Source: Gammaproteobacteria bacterium Ga0077554 (GTDB taxonomy: Bacteria > Pseudomonadota > Gammaproteobacteria > Ga0077554 > Ga007554). From it: 64,000 nt of DNA. The notes beneath the pieces are model-generated. The model saw only the letters and a program-made list of their open reading frames with translations. It did not search any database and was not told the DNA's origin. Below are positions 46,071 through 55,628 of the stretch, piece after piece. Location: NCBI GenBank assembly GCA_001464585.1, contig LNFF01000025.1:1-64000 (forward strand). The letters run 5' to 3'. Each line of letters starts with the position of its first letter. The first letter of the stretch is position 1. The translations under genes and the position numbers were made by a program.

Positions 46071-46199
46071 CGTGCGGCGGTCTCTTCCGGCATCCTGCCT
46101 CTCGTGACACTTGCGCCGGGCAGGATGCCCAAGTGCGGTGAGCGCAGGGATGCGCAAGAACCGCCACTTCCTCGTGCGGCGGGAGCAGCGAAGTGCTAG
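46071..46199. repeat. Family B repeat between rluE and icd (diverged copy)
   Basis: GGCATCCTGCC (46089-46099) and GGCAGGATGCC (46119-46129) form a perfect 11-bp hairpin. The central CCTCTCGTGACACTTGCGC resembles the other family B copies. CACTTC and GAAGTG (near 46168-46197) enclose GCGGGAGC, a likely variant of the core hairpin. Confidence 0.65.
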
Positions 46200-46244
46200 A
46201 ATATCCGTCAACGACTTTTTGAATTTGATGTATAGGGAGTGTTC

Positions 46245-47501
46245 ATGAGCTACGCCAAAATTACCGTTCCCGCCGACGGCCAAAAAATTACTGTTAATCC
46301 GGATTTTTCGCTGAATGTTCCGGCACGTCCCATCATTCCGTTTATTGAGGGAGACGGCATTGGTGTGGACGTGACCCCGGTGATGCGTACCGTGGTGGAC
46401 GCAGCACTCAAAAAAGCCTATGGCGGCAAAAAATCAATTGCCTGGATGGAAGTGTACGCAGGCGAAAAAGCCACGCAAGTGTATGGCAAAGACATGCACT
46501 TGCCCGAAGATACACTCAAGGCCGTGCGCGAATATCCGGTATCCATCAAGGGCCCGTTGGCGACGCCGATTGGCGGTGGCATTCGCTCATTGAATGTGGC
46601 ATTGCGGCAGGCGCTGGATCTTTACGTATGCCTGCGTCCGGTGCGTTACTTCACCGGCACGCCCAGCCCGGTAAAAGCGCCGGAAAAAGTTGACATGGTG
46701 ATCTTCCGCGAAAATTCCGAAGATATTTATGCCGGCATCGAATGGGCAGCGGGTACGCCCGAAGTAAAAAAACTTATCGACTTTTTACGCAATGAAATGG
46801 GCGTGAAGAAAATCCGTTTTCCCGACACTTCCGCAATTGGCATCAAGCCGGTGTCGCGTGAAGGCACTGAACGCCTGGTGCGCAAGGCTATCCAGTATGC
46901 CATCGACAACAACCGCGGCTCCGTTACCCTGGTGCACAAGGGTAATATCATGAAATTCACTGAAGGCGGCTTCAAAAACTGGGGCTATGATATTGCCAAA
47001 AATGAATTTGGCGCCACTGAAATTGATAAAGGTCCGTGGTGTTCATTACAGAATCCCAACACCGACAGCGAGATTATCATCAAAGATGTGATCGCTGATG
47101 CCTTCCTGCAAGAGGTTCTGCTCCATCCCGCAGACTACAGCGTCATCGCCACGCTTAATCTCAATGGTGATTATATTTCTGACGCGCTGGCCGCGCAAGT
47201 AGGTGGTATCGGCATCGCGCCGGGCGCTAACTTGTCTGATACCGTTGCCATGTTTGAAGCCACTCATGGCACTGCACCCAAGCATGCAGGTAAAAATGAT
47301 GTTAACCCCAGTTCGGTAATTCTCTCCGCTGAAATGATGTTGCGGCATATGGGCTGGAACGAGGCGGCAGATTTGATTATCAAGGGCGTGTCAGGCGCGA
47401 TTGGGCAACGCACTGTCACCGACGATCTGGCACGCATGATGCCCGAAGCTACCCGCGTAAGCTGCTCCGGATTTGGCGAAGCCATCGTCGCCAATATGTG
47501 A
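46245..47501 (+). CDS. icd: NADP-dependent isocitrate dehydrogenase
   Basis: TCA-cycle enzyme, 418 residues from the ATG at 46245 (TAGGGAG just upstream; a GTG two codons earlier is less likely). [14 protein letters not shown] is near the start, [10 protein letters not shown] holds the phosphorylatable-Ser region, [14 protein letters not shown] follows, then [10 protein letters not shown] and G-T-A-P-K-H-A-G. The S-L-N-V-A-L-R segment keeps the serine that IDH kinase modifies in E. coli. A family B repeat lies directly before it. Confidence 0.97.
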   Translation: MSYAKITVPADGQKITVNPDFSLNVPARPIIPFIEGDGIGVDVTPVMRTVVDAALKKAYGGKKSIAWMEVYAGEKATQVYGKDMHLPEDTLKAVREYPVSIKGPLATPIGGGIRSLNVALRQALDLYVCLRPVRYFTGTPSPVKAPEKVDMVIFRENSEDIYAGIEWAAGTPEVKKLIDFLRNEMGVKKIRFPDTSAIGIKPVSREGTERLVRKAIQYAIDNNRGSVTLVHKGNIMKFTEGGFKNWGYDIAKNEFGATEIDKGPWCSLQNPNTDSEIIIKDVIADAFLQEVLLHPADYSVIATLNLNGDYISDALAAQVGGIGIAPGANLSDTVAMFEATHGTAPKHAGKNDVNPSSVILSAEMMLRHMGWNEAADLIIKGVSGAIGQRTVTDDLARMMPEATRVSCSGFGEAIVANM

Positions 47502-47541
47502 TCCACAGCCGTTGGCTCATACGTATTACTATTTAATGTAG

Positions 47542-47560
47542 GGTGGGTTGAAAACCCACC
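47542..47560. repeat. GGTGGGTT-type dispersed repeat
   Basis: GGTGGGTT and AACCCACC pair around three bases. It lies 40 bases after the icd stop, in the position of a terminator or of a dispersed repeat (compare 17813-17832). Confidence 0.55.
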
Positions 47561-47570
47561 AAGCGTTGGC

Positions 47571-47675
47571 CGCTTCCGGCATCCGACCGCCATGGATGGC
47601 GGAAGTGTCGAAAATGCAGGAGCATTTTTCGACCTGCCTCTCGCGGCACTTGTGCATCCATGCACGACGCGCAGC
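47571..47675. repeat. Family B repeat between icd and the Kelch gene
   Basis: Modules in order: CTTCCGGCATCC, GACCGCC-ATGGAT-GGCGG, the hairpin GTCGAAAAT-GCAGGAGC-ATTTTTCGAC (47607-47633), CCTGCCTCTCGCGGCACTTG, then GTGCATCCATGCAC and GACGCGCAGC. It overlaps the upstream region of the Kelch gene. Confidence 0.8.
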
Positions 47676-47706
47676 TACACCATACTTTTTCTGAATGCCT
47701 TAAATC

Positions 47707-49053
47707 ATGCGCGCAGTAATTTATACCATCTTATGCTGTCTGAGTGCCGCCTTCACCCCGTTGGCGGCAGCGCAGACGGCATGGGTTGCCGGATGGCAGA
47801 ATCAGTCGACCTTGATGAGTCCCCGTGCCGGTGCCGCCAGTGTCGAAGCGAATGGGGTGATTTATACCGTGGGTGGTATTGATGGCACGCGCTTTCTGAG
47901 ATCTACCGAATATGCGCGCATTATGCCGGATGGCGCGTTATCACCCTGGCACGCGACGACTCAACTGCAAGAACGGCGCGGTTTTTTTTCTGCCGCAGTC
48001 CATCAAAAATACATCTATGTGGTAGGTGGTGGAAACGGCGCGAATGGCAGTAATCTGTTGCGTTCCGTTGAACGCGCTGAAATATTGCCTGAAGGTAATC
48101 TTGGTGCGTGGGCCAAAGAAAAAAATCTTTTGGTTTATCCGCGCCGTTGTACCCGATTGGCGGTTATTGGTAATTATATTTATGCGATCGGCGGCTATAG
48201 CGGCGCGCTGCTGGATAGTGTCGAGCGCGCAGAAATCTTGCCTGATGGCCGCCTGGGTAAATGGACATTGCAATCGCAACCTTTAACCATGCCGCGTTAT
48301 GTGCATGCAGTTGCTCAGCACAACGATGCAGTATTTGTTATCGGCGGACATGCGCAGCACCAAGGCGACGCGCAGCCTGAAGTGGAATGGGCACAGCTTG
48401 CTAACGATAATAAAGATAGGACGTGGCGACGTGCTGCATCGCTACAAACCGCGCGCTATGGTTTGTCCACCGCCGCGCACGGCAATCATGTGTATGCGCT
48501 GGGGGGCATTAATAGCCTGGTGTTTCAGAGCACTGTTGAGAAACTTGAGATAGGAGCACAGGACATTGCGCCCGCGTGGCAAAGCACCACGCCATTGCCC
48601 CTGCCACTGGCGGATTTTAGTGTGGTGACCTATAAGGATTGGATTTATATTCTGGGTGGCACTAATTCTGGGGGGTATTACAATACAGTAATCTCTGCGC
48701 GTTTTAATGAGGCGGGCGATCCCGGTTTTTGGGGGGAGCCACAACGCGTGGAATCACCGCCGAGCGTGCCGCGTCCCGCCGCAGCCGTGGCGCTGCCCAA
48801 TGAAGCCGTTATCGCCGAGGTAATCGATACGACGCTCTACACCTATTTGCGCATCATCACCGCTCAGGGTGATGAAGAGTGGCTGGCGGCCGCCAAAGGT
48901 AACTTCTCCCCAGGCAGCCGCATCCGCTATAGCAATGGTGTGCGCATGAGCGATTTTTACAGTAAAACCTTACAGCGGCGTTTTGCGGCGATTCGCTTTG
49001 TTGGGAATGTTGTTGCCGAGCCGGTTACAGCGAATACCCAAAACTCTCCTTGA
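47707..49053 (+). CDS. Exported Kelch-repeat protein
   Basis: Secreted beta-propeller protein of 448 residues, function unknown. The signal peptide M-R-A-V-I-Y-T-I-L ... L-A-A-A-Q is followed by repeated Kelch units of about 47 residues, each with G-G and a tyrosine (V-Y-x-x-G-G, I-Y-A-I-G-G-Y, V-F-V-I-G-G-H, V-Y-A-L-G-G-I, I-Y-I-L-G-G-T), giving six or seven blades. A short non-repeat C-terminal part follows (about 370-448). It is convergent with the PfkB gene, overlapping by 29 bases at the 3' ends. It is preceded by a family B repeat. Confidence 0.82.
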   Translation: MRAVIYTILCCLSAAFTPLAAAQTAWVAGWQNQSTLMSPRAGAASVEANGVIYTVGGIDGTRFLRSTEYARIMPDGALSPWHATTQLQERRGFFSAAVHQKYIYVVGGGNGANGSNLLRSVERAEILPEGNLGAWAKEKNLLVYPRRCTRLAVIGNYIYAIGGYSGALLDSVERAEILPDGRLGKWTLQSQPLTMPRYVHAVAQHNDAVFVIGGHAQHQGDAQPEVEWAQLANDNKDRTWRRAASLQTARYGLSTAAHGNHVYALGGINSLVFQSTVEKLEIGAQDIAPAWQSTTPLPLPLADFSVVTYKDWIYILGGTNSGGYYNTVISARFNEAGDPGFWGEPQRVESPPSVPRPAAAVALPNEAVIAEVIDTTLYTYLRIITAQGDEEWLAAAKGNFSPGSRIRYSNGVRMSDFYSKTLQRRFAAIRFVGNVVAEPVTANTQNSP

Positions 49054-49957
49054 AGCGTGCGTTAAATTGCGCACGTTCGAAATGATGATTCTGCGTGCCA
49101 TGCTGCTCCACTTTTATTGCGCCCATCAACGACGCAATACGCCCTGTCGTTTCCCAATCCATGTCATGCATCAAACCATACAAAATACCGGCACGATAGG
49201 CGTCTCCGCAACCCGTCGGGTCAAGCACGGCTTTAGGGGTGGCTGTCGGTATATCAATGCGCTTTTTGCCAGTGTAAATATGCGATCCTTCGCTGCCTGA
49301 GGTGACGATGAGCGCCTGCACGCGATCGGCCAGCTCGTGGGGTGATTTGCCGGTGCGTTGTTGCATGAGCTGCATCTCATAGCTATTGACGGTTACCCAA
49401 CTGGCTTGGTCAATGAAGGTTAGCAGATCATCTCCATCGAACATCGGCATGCCCTGACCTGGGTCAAAGATAAAAGGGATGTTCGCCTCAGCGAATTGCG
49501 TGGCATGGGTTATCATGCCCTCGCGTCCATCGGGTGAAACGATGCCGATGCTGGTTTTTTTTGCATCGGCGACCTGATTCTCATGTGCGAAATTCATCGC
49601 GCCAGGATGAAAAGCGGTAATCTGATTATCATCCAGATCAGTAGTAATAAAGGCCTGGGCAGTGTAGGTGTTGTCAATAATTTTTATATGTTCGAGACTG
49701 ATGCCGCAACGTTCCAGCCATGTCGCGTAAGGTCCAAAGTCGGCGCCTACCGTGCCCATCAAGGCGGGTTTGCCACCCAATAATTTAAGGTTATAGGCGA
49801 TGTTTCCCGCACAACCGCCAAACTCCCGGCGCATGCTGTTCACCAGAAATGACACATTCAAGATGTGCACTTTATCTGGTAAAATATGATTTTTGAACTT
49901 GTCGTGAAACACCATGATGGTGTCGTAAGCAATGGAACCACAGATCAGGGCAGACAT
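49025..49957 (-). CDS. PfkB-family carbohydrate kinase
   Basis: Kinase of the ribokinase/adenosine-kinase group, 310 residues. G-G-C-A-G-N-I-A-Y-N-L near residue 52 is the first PfkB signature, T-A-Q-A-F-I-T-T-D-L-D-D-N and F-D-P-G-Q are conserved blocks, and D-P-T-G-C-G-D-A-Y-R-A-G-I holds the catalytic Asp and anion hole. The pattern is closest to adenosine-kinase-like members common in gammaproteobacteria and cyanobacteria. Substrate uncertain. Confidence 0.88.
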   Translation of the reverse strand: MSALICGSIAYDTIMVFHDKFKNHILPDKVHILNVSFLVNSMRREFGGCAGNIAYNLKLLGGKPALMGTVGADFGPYATWLERCGISLEHIKIIDNTYTAQAFITTDLDDNQITAFHPGAMNFAHENQVADAKKTSIGIVSPDGREGMITHATQFAEANIPFIFDPGQGMPMFDGDDLLTFIDQASWVTVNSYEMQLMQQRTGKSPHELADRVQALIVTSGSEGSHIYTGKKRIDIPTATPKAVLDPTGCGDAYRAGILYGLMHDMDWETTGRIASLMGAIKVEQHGTQNHHFERAQFNARFKESFGYSL

Positions 49958-50153
49958 AAGGATTTTCCAATTAGATTAATGTTAATCAAACATTATACCT
50001 GTCTATATTAGTAGTAACAGCAGGTTTTAATGTTAAATACCCCTTCTTTGAAATGCACAACTCACCGTCAAGGAAGGCAATATCTGGCCGATAACTACAA
50101 CACGGGTAACTCGCAAATATATTGTCGGGTTGGGCCGCGCACAGGGTTGTGTC

Positions 50154-50711
50154 ATGCTGTTTAAACCTTTTAATATCATGTGCTTAATGTATATTATGGC
50201 AGCTCTGCCCCTGGCAGTGCATGGCCAGGAATCGCCCGTGGCGCAAGATGCCCAGACAAAAGAATTATTGCTGATACGCACATCGCTAGAGGCAGTTAAA
50301 AAAAGTCTGGTGGATATCGACAGCGAGTTATTGGTGCTGCGAGAAGCAGCACAATTTCCAGAGCGTTCGCAGGTGACAGTATTCCTGACGATGGATAAAC
50401 TACCACAATTTCAACTGGAGTCAGTCGAACTGCAACTGGATGGCCGGGTAGTGTCTAATCATAGCTATACCCTACACGAAAAAGAGGCGATGCAAGAAGG
50501 TGGTTTTCATCGTCTCTATACGGGTAATGTAGGTGCCGGATTACATGCCATAAAGGCTGTTTTCACGGGTAAATTATTTGGCACACAAAAATACAGTGGC
50601 AGTGTTAGCTACAACTTCAAGAAAGCAGAAAAAGCAAAAGTCTTCACCTTGGGGGTTTCCGATTTTCTTCAGGATAGTACCCCTGGCATGACAATACGGG
50701 AAGATCGTTAG
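50154..50711 (+). CDS. Unknown exported protein, first gene of the TPR/TolQ operon
   Basis: Not recognised. From the ATG at 50154 it has 185 residues with a signal peptide (M-L-F-K-P-F-N-I-M then hydrophobic, ending A-V-H-G-Q). A heptad-rich helix follows (A-Q-T-K-E-L-L-L-I-R-T-S-L-E-A-V), then a beta-rich domain with V-T-V-F-L-T-M-D-K-L-P-Q-F, L-Q-L-D-G-R-V-V-S-N-H and G-N-V-G-A-G-L-H-A-I-K-A-V-F. A TTG further upstream (50130) is less likely as a start. It stops exactly where a 161-bp palindromic element begins. Confidence 0.78.
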   Translation: MLFKPFNIMCLMYIMAALPLAVHGQESPVAQDAQTKELLLIRTSLEAVKKSLVDIDSELLVLREAAQFPERSQVTVFLTMDKLPQFQLESVELQLDGRVVSNHSYTLHEKEAMQEGGFHRLYTGNVGAGLHAIKAVFTGKLFGTQKYSGSVSYNFKKAEKAKVFTLGVSDFLQDSTPGMTIREDR

Positions 50712-50871
50712 TAGTGCGTTTCACCAAAAGGATTACACAATGAAACGGATGGATTTTTTTGCCAGGCTAGGCGCAAACCCGCCGCCGCACTCATTGTGCG
50801 GCAAGGGGTTGCAACGACGCATGGCGGAAAAAGACGCCGTTTCATGTAATGCTTTTGGTGAAACGCACTAC
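50711..50871. mobile_element. MITE-like element within the TPR/TolQ operon
   Basis: 161 bp. GTAGTGCGTTTCACCAAAAG (50711) and its complement CTTTTGGTGAAACGCACTAC (to 50871) pair over 20 bp without mismatch and, with a 3-base gap, to about 36 bp. A second hairpin in the centre is GCCGCAC-TCATT-GTGCGGC (near 50787-50806). It starts on the last base of the first gene's stop and ends 11 bases before the next start. Confidence 0.78.
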
Positions 50872-50882
50872 TTGGGTAGCCA

Positions 50883-52361
50883 ATGACAATGATCATGCCG
50901 AGCATGCACACTAAGTGCGCCATTATTATTCAAGCGTTAATATTAATTGCACTATCCACTTTCTACCGGTCGGGCATCGCCGCACCTGTGCCCGATATTG
51001 TTCATTTGAGGGCAACAGACCCACATTTTGGCGAGGCGCTATTATATTTTTACCAGGGAAATTACCGGTCTTCCATGGTACGCCTGGCAGCATTTGAAAA
51101 AATGCAGCAATTACCCACACAAAAGGAAGATAGCGATTTGCTATTGGGGATTTTAGAGCGCTCCTATGGCATGGATAACGGCGCGCAAGGATCTTTCGCC
51201 AAAATTTTATCAAATAAAAAATATTCCCAAAGGGCCCGCGACATCGCGGCTTTATATTTGGCCAAAATTCACTATAAACAAGGCGCGTTGGCGGAAGCAA
51301 GTAACACTTTATCTTCTATAGGTGATACTTTGCCGTCCCGTTTGAAAAAAGAAAAAGATCTTTTGTTGGCGAATGTATTGATAGATAACAATCAGTTTCC
51401 CGCAGCAGAAAAAATCTTGCCAAGACCCAATGGAGAAGGAGAAGTCGATACATTGATCTGGTATGGCCAACATAACCTGGGCGTGGCAATGCTCAAGAAT
51501 GGCCCATCCCACCAAGGTATTAGTATTCTTCGGAAAATCAGCGCGGAATCTTTTGATGACAATGAAAGACGCGCCTTGCAAGACAAGGTGAATCTGGTGC
51601 TAGGCTACGCTTATATTCAAGCGGGCGATATGAATGCCGCAATTGGCTATTTCGAAAAAATCAAAATAAATGGCCCCTTCTCTTTGCAGGCATTGCTGGG
51701 ATTAGGCTTCGCTGAAGCTGCATTGGGGCAACATCAGCGTGCGCTTATTCCCTGGCTTGAATTACAGAAGAGGGACATAAGGGAATCAGAAGTGCAGGAA
51801 GCATCGTTAATGATTCCTGAAACACTATTCAAGCTGGAATCTTATAAAAAAGCCCAAACCAATTATCAAAATGCGGTATCCCTGTATAAATCAGAGATTG
51901 ACGACCTATCTGCCGCAATAGAAGCAACGCGCGCCGGAAAAATAACAACAAGCATTCTTGCCAAGGGAATGCTGGAAGAAAATCGCTGGAATGATTTTAT
52001 TATGCAGCCCTCTGCTTTACCGGAAGCACGTTATTTTCCCTGGTATCTGCGTAATGAAGAATTTCGTCAAGCAGTATCTTTATACAGAGAGGCGCTGGCT
52101 CTTCGTAATATGGTGGTCTCGCAAAAGGAAAGTTTGAATGATTATGGGTTAAGCCAGGTTGTGACAGCAAGGTATGCCGAAAAAATTTCTGGGAACATAG
52201 CAGAAATTGACGACACCATAACTAAGGTTGAGGGTTACATACAAAACTTCGCCATTAATTGGCTGCAAAACAGAAAGGCCAGTTTGAACGGTTATTTGTC
52301 ACAGGCCAGTCTTGGCTCAGCCAAGGTTTATCACCATGCCGCAGAGCGTGGAGATCAATAA
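50883..52361 (+). CDS. Exported TPR-repeat protein
   Basis: A 492-residue protein with an N-terminal hydrophobic segment (I-I-I-Q-A-L-I-L-I-A-L-S) that serves as signal peptide or anchor, then helical repeats with TPR character: A-L-L-Y-F-Y-Q-G-N-Y-R-S-S-M, A-A-L-Y-L-A-K-I-H-Y-K-Q-G-A-L-A-E-A, V-L-G-Y-A-Y-I-Q-A-G-D-M-N-A-A-I-G-Y-F-E-K-I, L-L-G-L-G-F-A-E-A-A-L-G-Q-H. The last third is coiled-coil-like. Likely a periplasmic scaffold for the complex coded by the operon. The next gene begins on the base after its stop. Confidence 0.85.
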   Translation: MTMIMPSMHTKCAIIIQALILIALSTFYRSGIAAPVPDIVHLRATDPHFGEALLYFYQGNYRSSMVRLAAFEKMQQLPTQKEDSDLLLGILERSYGMDNGAQGSFAKILSNKKYSQRARDIAALYLAKIHYKQGALAEASNTLSSIGDTLPSRLKKEKDLLLANVLIDNNQFPAAEKILPRPNGEGEVDTLIWYGQHNLGVAMLKNGPSHQGISILRKISAESFDDNERRALQDKVNLVLGYAYIQAGDMNAAIGYFEKIKINGPFSLQALLGLGFAEAALGQHQRALIPWLELQKRDIRESEVQEASLMIPETLFKLESYKKAQTNYQNAVSLYKSEIDDLSAAIEATRAGKITTSILAKGMLEENRWNDFIMQPSALPEARYFPWYLRNEEFRQAVSLYREALALRNMVVSQKESLNDYGLSQVVTARYAEKISGNIAEIDDTITKVEGYIQNFAINWLQNRKASLNGYLSQASLGSAKVYHHAAERGDQ

Positions 52362-55300
52362 ATGAAAGCTGCACATATGGTTATCCTGGCGCCGTTATTT
52401 ATAATGGCAGCCTGCGCACAAGTTAAAAATGATGGTGCAACACTCAAAAGTTTGGAGCATAAATCGGTAGTTGTCGAGAAAGATGTAACTATTGATGGCA
52501 GCAGGGAAAAAGCCAAGGAAACCTATCAGTCAATTCTGGAGTCACCCAACAATCAAATCGTGCAGAGGGAGGCCATGCGGAAATTGGCAGATCTTTCTGC
52601 GGAAGAGGCAGAATTGATCGTGTCGGACAAGTTTGATCAGGCAGATAAACAAACTCCTCAAGTTGATGGGGTGAGTCAAAATACCTTGGCCGCTGGGGTT
52701 ACCCCTGGCGCTGACAGCCAGGCTGCCATCAAACTCTATGAAAATTTATTGAAAAATAACTCTAATTCAGCAAAGGATGAAGACATTCTTTATCAGTTGG
52801 CAAAAGCCTATGAACAAAGTGGAGATTATGGGAAAACACTCGAAGCATTAACAAAATTTTCGCTACGCTATCCCAAGGCGGCTTATATTGATGAGGTTTA
52901 TTTCAGGAAAGGCGAGATTCTTTTTACGCTAAAAGATTATGCTGAGGCGGAAAAAGCCTATCAGAAAATACTGGCATGGAAAAAATCACAATTCTACGAA
53001 ATAGCGACCTATAAGTATGGCTGGTCGCTCTATAAGCAAGACAAGTATGTGGAGGCGCTAGATGCATTTTTTATTATTCTGGACAAAAAAATATCACCAA
53101 AAAATGTATTGGCGGATAATTTTTACGCATCACGCAGTGAGCAGGAATTTATAAAAGATACCCTGCATGTAGTGAGTTTATGTTTTTACCACATGAATGG
53201 TGCGGATTCTATTGGCAGTTACCTTGCAAAGAAAGGCGCACGTCCGTATGACTTTCTTATTTACAGGCAATTAGGTGATTTGAACATCAGCAAAGAACGG
53301 CTTAATAATGCTGTGGACAGTTACAGGGCTTTTATAAAGTCCACACCGGGGTATCCGCAAACGGTGTTATTGCAGCAAAAAATAATAGATGCATATAAAA
53401 AGCCAGAGTTTTCAAATTTAAGATTGCAGGAGAAAGAAGAATTCATGAAGGTTTACCGCCAATATGAAGAGCGCTTGACGGGGCCGATACCTAAATCTTA
53501 CTCAGAGCATATTATGTTTAAAGACCCAAAGGCGCGCGGGAACATTGTCGCCTTTCTGAAAGAAAACATAGAAGATCTGGCGCGGTACTATCATGCTGAT
53601 GCCCAGCAAACCAAGCAGAAAAACGCATATAAAAAAGCTATTTCATGGTACCTGGAGCTGATCAATAACTTCAAGGATGGCGCGCATATCCCCGGAATTA
53701 CTTTTTTGCTTGGAGAGGCTCTTTATGAAAACGGCCAGTATGCTGAAGCCGTAATACGTTATGAAGAGGTGGCATATAGTCTGGCAGTAAATAGTTATGG
53801 CGCGGAAGCAGGTTATGCGGCATTGCTTGCTTATCAACAACACGAGAAAAAACTTTCTGGATATGAACAAAGTGTATGGCGACGTAACGGAATTATGAGC
53901 GCATTACGCTTTTCTGAGCGATACCCCAAAGACGCCCGTGTTCCCGCATTGTTGACGACTGCCACGGAAGAATTGTTTTCTTTAAAGCAATATGATAAGG
54001 CCGAATACGCGGCACGTCTTATATTGAAAGCGGGAGAAAAAATTGAGAAGAAATTACGTCAACGTGCTTCTATCATTATTGCGCACAGTGATTTTGAACG
54101 GGAATTATTTGACAAGGCGGAAGCAGGGTATGTGGAAGTGTTGGGTTTTTTGCCGGTTGACGCTAAAGAAAGAAATGATATTGTCGAGCATTTAGCGGCA
54201 TCAATATATAAACAAGGGGAAAAGTTGCGCGCTTTGGATAAAGTAGAAGAAGCCATTGCCCATTTTCTGAGGGTTGCGAAATTAACGCCTGGCTCGTCCA
54301 TACGGACCACCGCCGACTATGAAGCGGCGTTAGGTTATATGACTTTACGTGACTGGAAGAATGCCTCGCGTCTTTTCTCTGATTTTCAGAAAACTCATCC
54401 TGATCATCCGCTGTTACCGGACATATCAAAACAGCTTGCCAATATTTACCTTGAGTTGGACCAACCTCTTCAGGCGGCGGCCGAGCTTGAAAAAATCATG
54501 TTAAGCAATAAGGATGCACCACTTCGCCAGGAAGCTGCATGGCAGGCGGCAGGGATGTATGAGAAAGCGAATGAGCCTGCCAGTGCAATGCGTCTTTATG
54601 AGCGCTATATCGAACTTTTCCCTAGTCCTTTAGAGCAAGCGATTGAAGCGCGATTGAAGTTGTCAGACATACATAATAAAAACAATAATGTGAAAATGCG
54701 TGATTATTGGTTGCAGGAAATCATTAAGGCAGATCGGCTCGGGGGTGATGAACGTACTGATCGTACCCGTTTAATGGCGGCAAAAGTGATTTTTTCAATG
54801 GCAGAGCCAGTTCACAAGGCGTTTACGGATACGCGTCTTGTGGAACCATTGCAAAAGAGCCTGGTACTTAAAAAGGAAAAAATGGAATTGGCTTTGCAAG
54901 CTTATAACCTTGCGGCAGAGTCTGGCGTGGCAGAAATAGCAACGGCGGCTACTTATCAGAGCGCCAAAATATACAGTGATTTTGGCCGCGCGCTTATGGA
55001 CTCGCAACGCCCGGAAGGGCTAAGCCCGGATGAGTTGGATCAATATAATTTGTTGCTGGAAGAGCAGGTTTTTCCCTTTGAAGAAAAAGCGATTCAAATA
55101 CATGAGTTGAATGCCCAGAGAGCCCTCAAAGGAGTTTATGATGACTCGGTGAGACTTAGTTTTACCGAATTAGGCAGGCTCCTCCCCGGACGTTATGGGA
55201 AATTTGAAAAAAGTGAGGGGTTTGTATTTGCGGGTGCCATTGCGAATACCGTTACCGATCCCATGGGAAATAAGAGTTCAGAGGAAAAAGAGGCGCAGGA

Positions 55301-55628
55301 GCGGTCTTTGCTCAAGGTAGTCGAGCTTAATCCTGGCAGAGCGGAAGGCTACAATCAAATGGGTATTTTTTATCGCCATACAGGGCGTTTTGAGGATGCG
55401 CGCAAGATGTATGAAAGAGCATTGAATATTGATCCAGGTTATCAATCAGCCCGATACAATCTTGGCATTCTTTATGATTTATATTTAGCGAATATCCCCA
55501 TGGCCCTGGAAAATTATAAAAAATACCTGGCTATGGCATCAAGTGAAGATAAGCAAGTGAGTTTATGGATTGCTGATTTGGAGAAGCGCCACAAAAGCGT
55601 ACAGAAAGTTGCTGAGAGCAAGCCATGA
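52362..55628 (+). CDS. Large TPR-repeat lipoprotein
   Basis: A 1088-residue lipoprotein: signal ending M-A-A-C with C18 as the lipidated residue. Many TPR units follow, for example L-Y-Q-L-A-K-A-Y-E-Q-S-G-D-Y-G-K-T-L-E-A, Y-F-R-K-G-E-I-L-F-T-L-K-D-Y-A-E-A-E-K-A-Y, F-L-L-G-E-A-L-Y-E-N-G-Q-Y-A-E-A-V and near the C terminus Y-N-Q-M-G-I-F-Y-R-H-T-G-R-F-E-D-A-R-K-M-Y-E-R-A-L-N. The closest known type is the large TPR protein of Agl/Glt-like gliding and PglI/AglT systems. It probably spans the periplasm from the outer membrane towards the inner membrane motor coded downstream. Confidence 0.87.
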   Translation: MKAAHMVILAPLFIMAACAQVKNDGATLKSLEHKSVVVEKDVTIDGSREKAKETYQSILESPNNQIVQREAMRKLADLSAEEAELIVSDKFDQADKQTPQVDGVSQNTLAAGVTPGADSQAAIKLYENLLKNNSNSAKDEDILYQLAKAYEQSGDYGKTLEALTKFSLRYPKAAYIDEVYFRKGEILFTLKDYAEAEKAYQKILAWKKSQFYEIATYKYGWSLYKQDKYVEALDAFFIILDKKISPKNVLADNFYASRSEQEFIKDTLHVVSLCFYHMNGADSIGSYLAKKGARPYDFLIYRQLGDLNISKERLNNAVDSYRAFIKSTPGYPQTVLLQQKIIDAYKKPEFSNLRLQEKEEFMKVYRQYEERLTGPIPKSYSEHIMFKDPKARGNIVAFLKENIEDLARYYHADAQQTKQKNAYKKAISWYLELINNFKDGAHIPGITFLLGEALYENGQYAEAVIRYEEVAYSLAVNSYGAEAGYAALLAYQQHEKKLSGYEQSVWRRNGIMSALRFSERYPKDARVPALLTTATEELFSLKQYDKAEYAARLILKAGEKIEKKLRQRASIIIAHSDFERELFDKAEAGYVEVLGFLPVDAKERNDIVEHLAASIYKQGEKLRALDKVEEAIAHFLRVAKLTPGSSIRTTADYEAALGYMTLRDWKNASRLFSDFQKTHPDHPLLPDISKQLANIYLELDQPLQAAAELEKIMLSNKDAPLRQEAAWQAAGMYEKANEPASAMRLYERYIELFPSPLEQAIEARLKLSDIHNKNNNVKMRDYWLQEIIKADRLGGDERTDRTRLMAAKVIFSMAEPVHKAFTDTRLVEPLQKSLVLKKEKMELALQAYNLAAESGVAEIATAATYQSAKIYSDFGRALMDSQRPEGLSPDELDQYNLLLEEQVFPFEEKAIQIHELNAQRALKGVYDDSVRLSFTELGRLLPGRYGKFEKSEGFVFAGAIANTVTDPMGNKSSEEKEAQERSLLKVVELNPGRAEGYNQMGIFYRHTGRFEDARKMYERALNIDPGYQSARYNLGILYDLYLANIPMALENYKKYLAMASSEDKQVSLWIADLEKRHKSVQKVAESKP

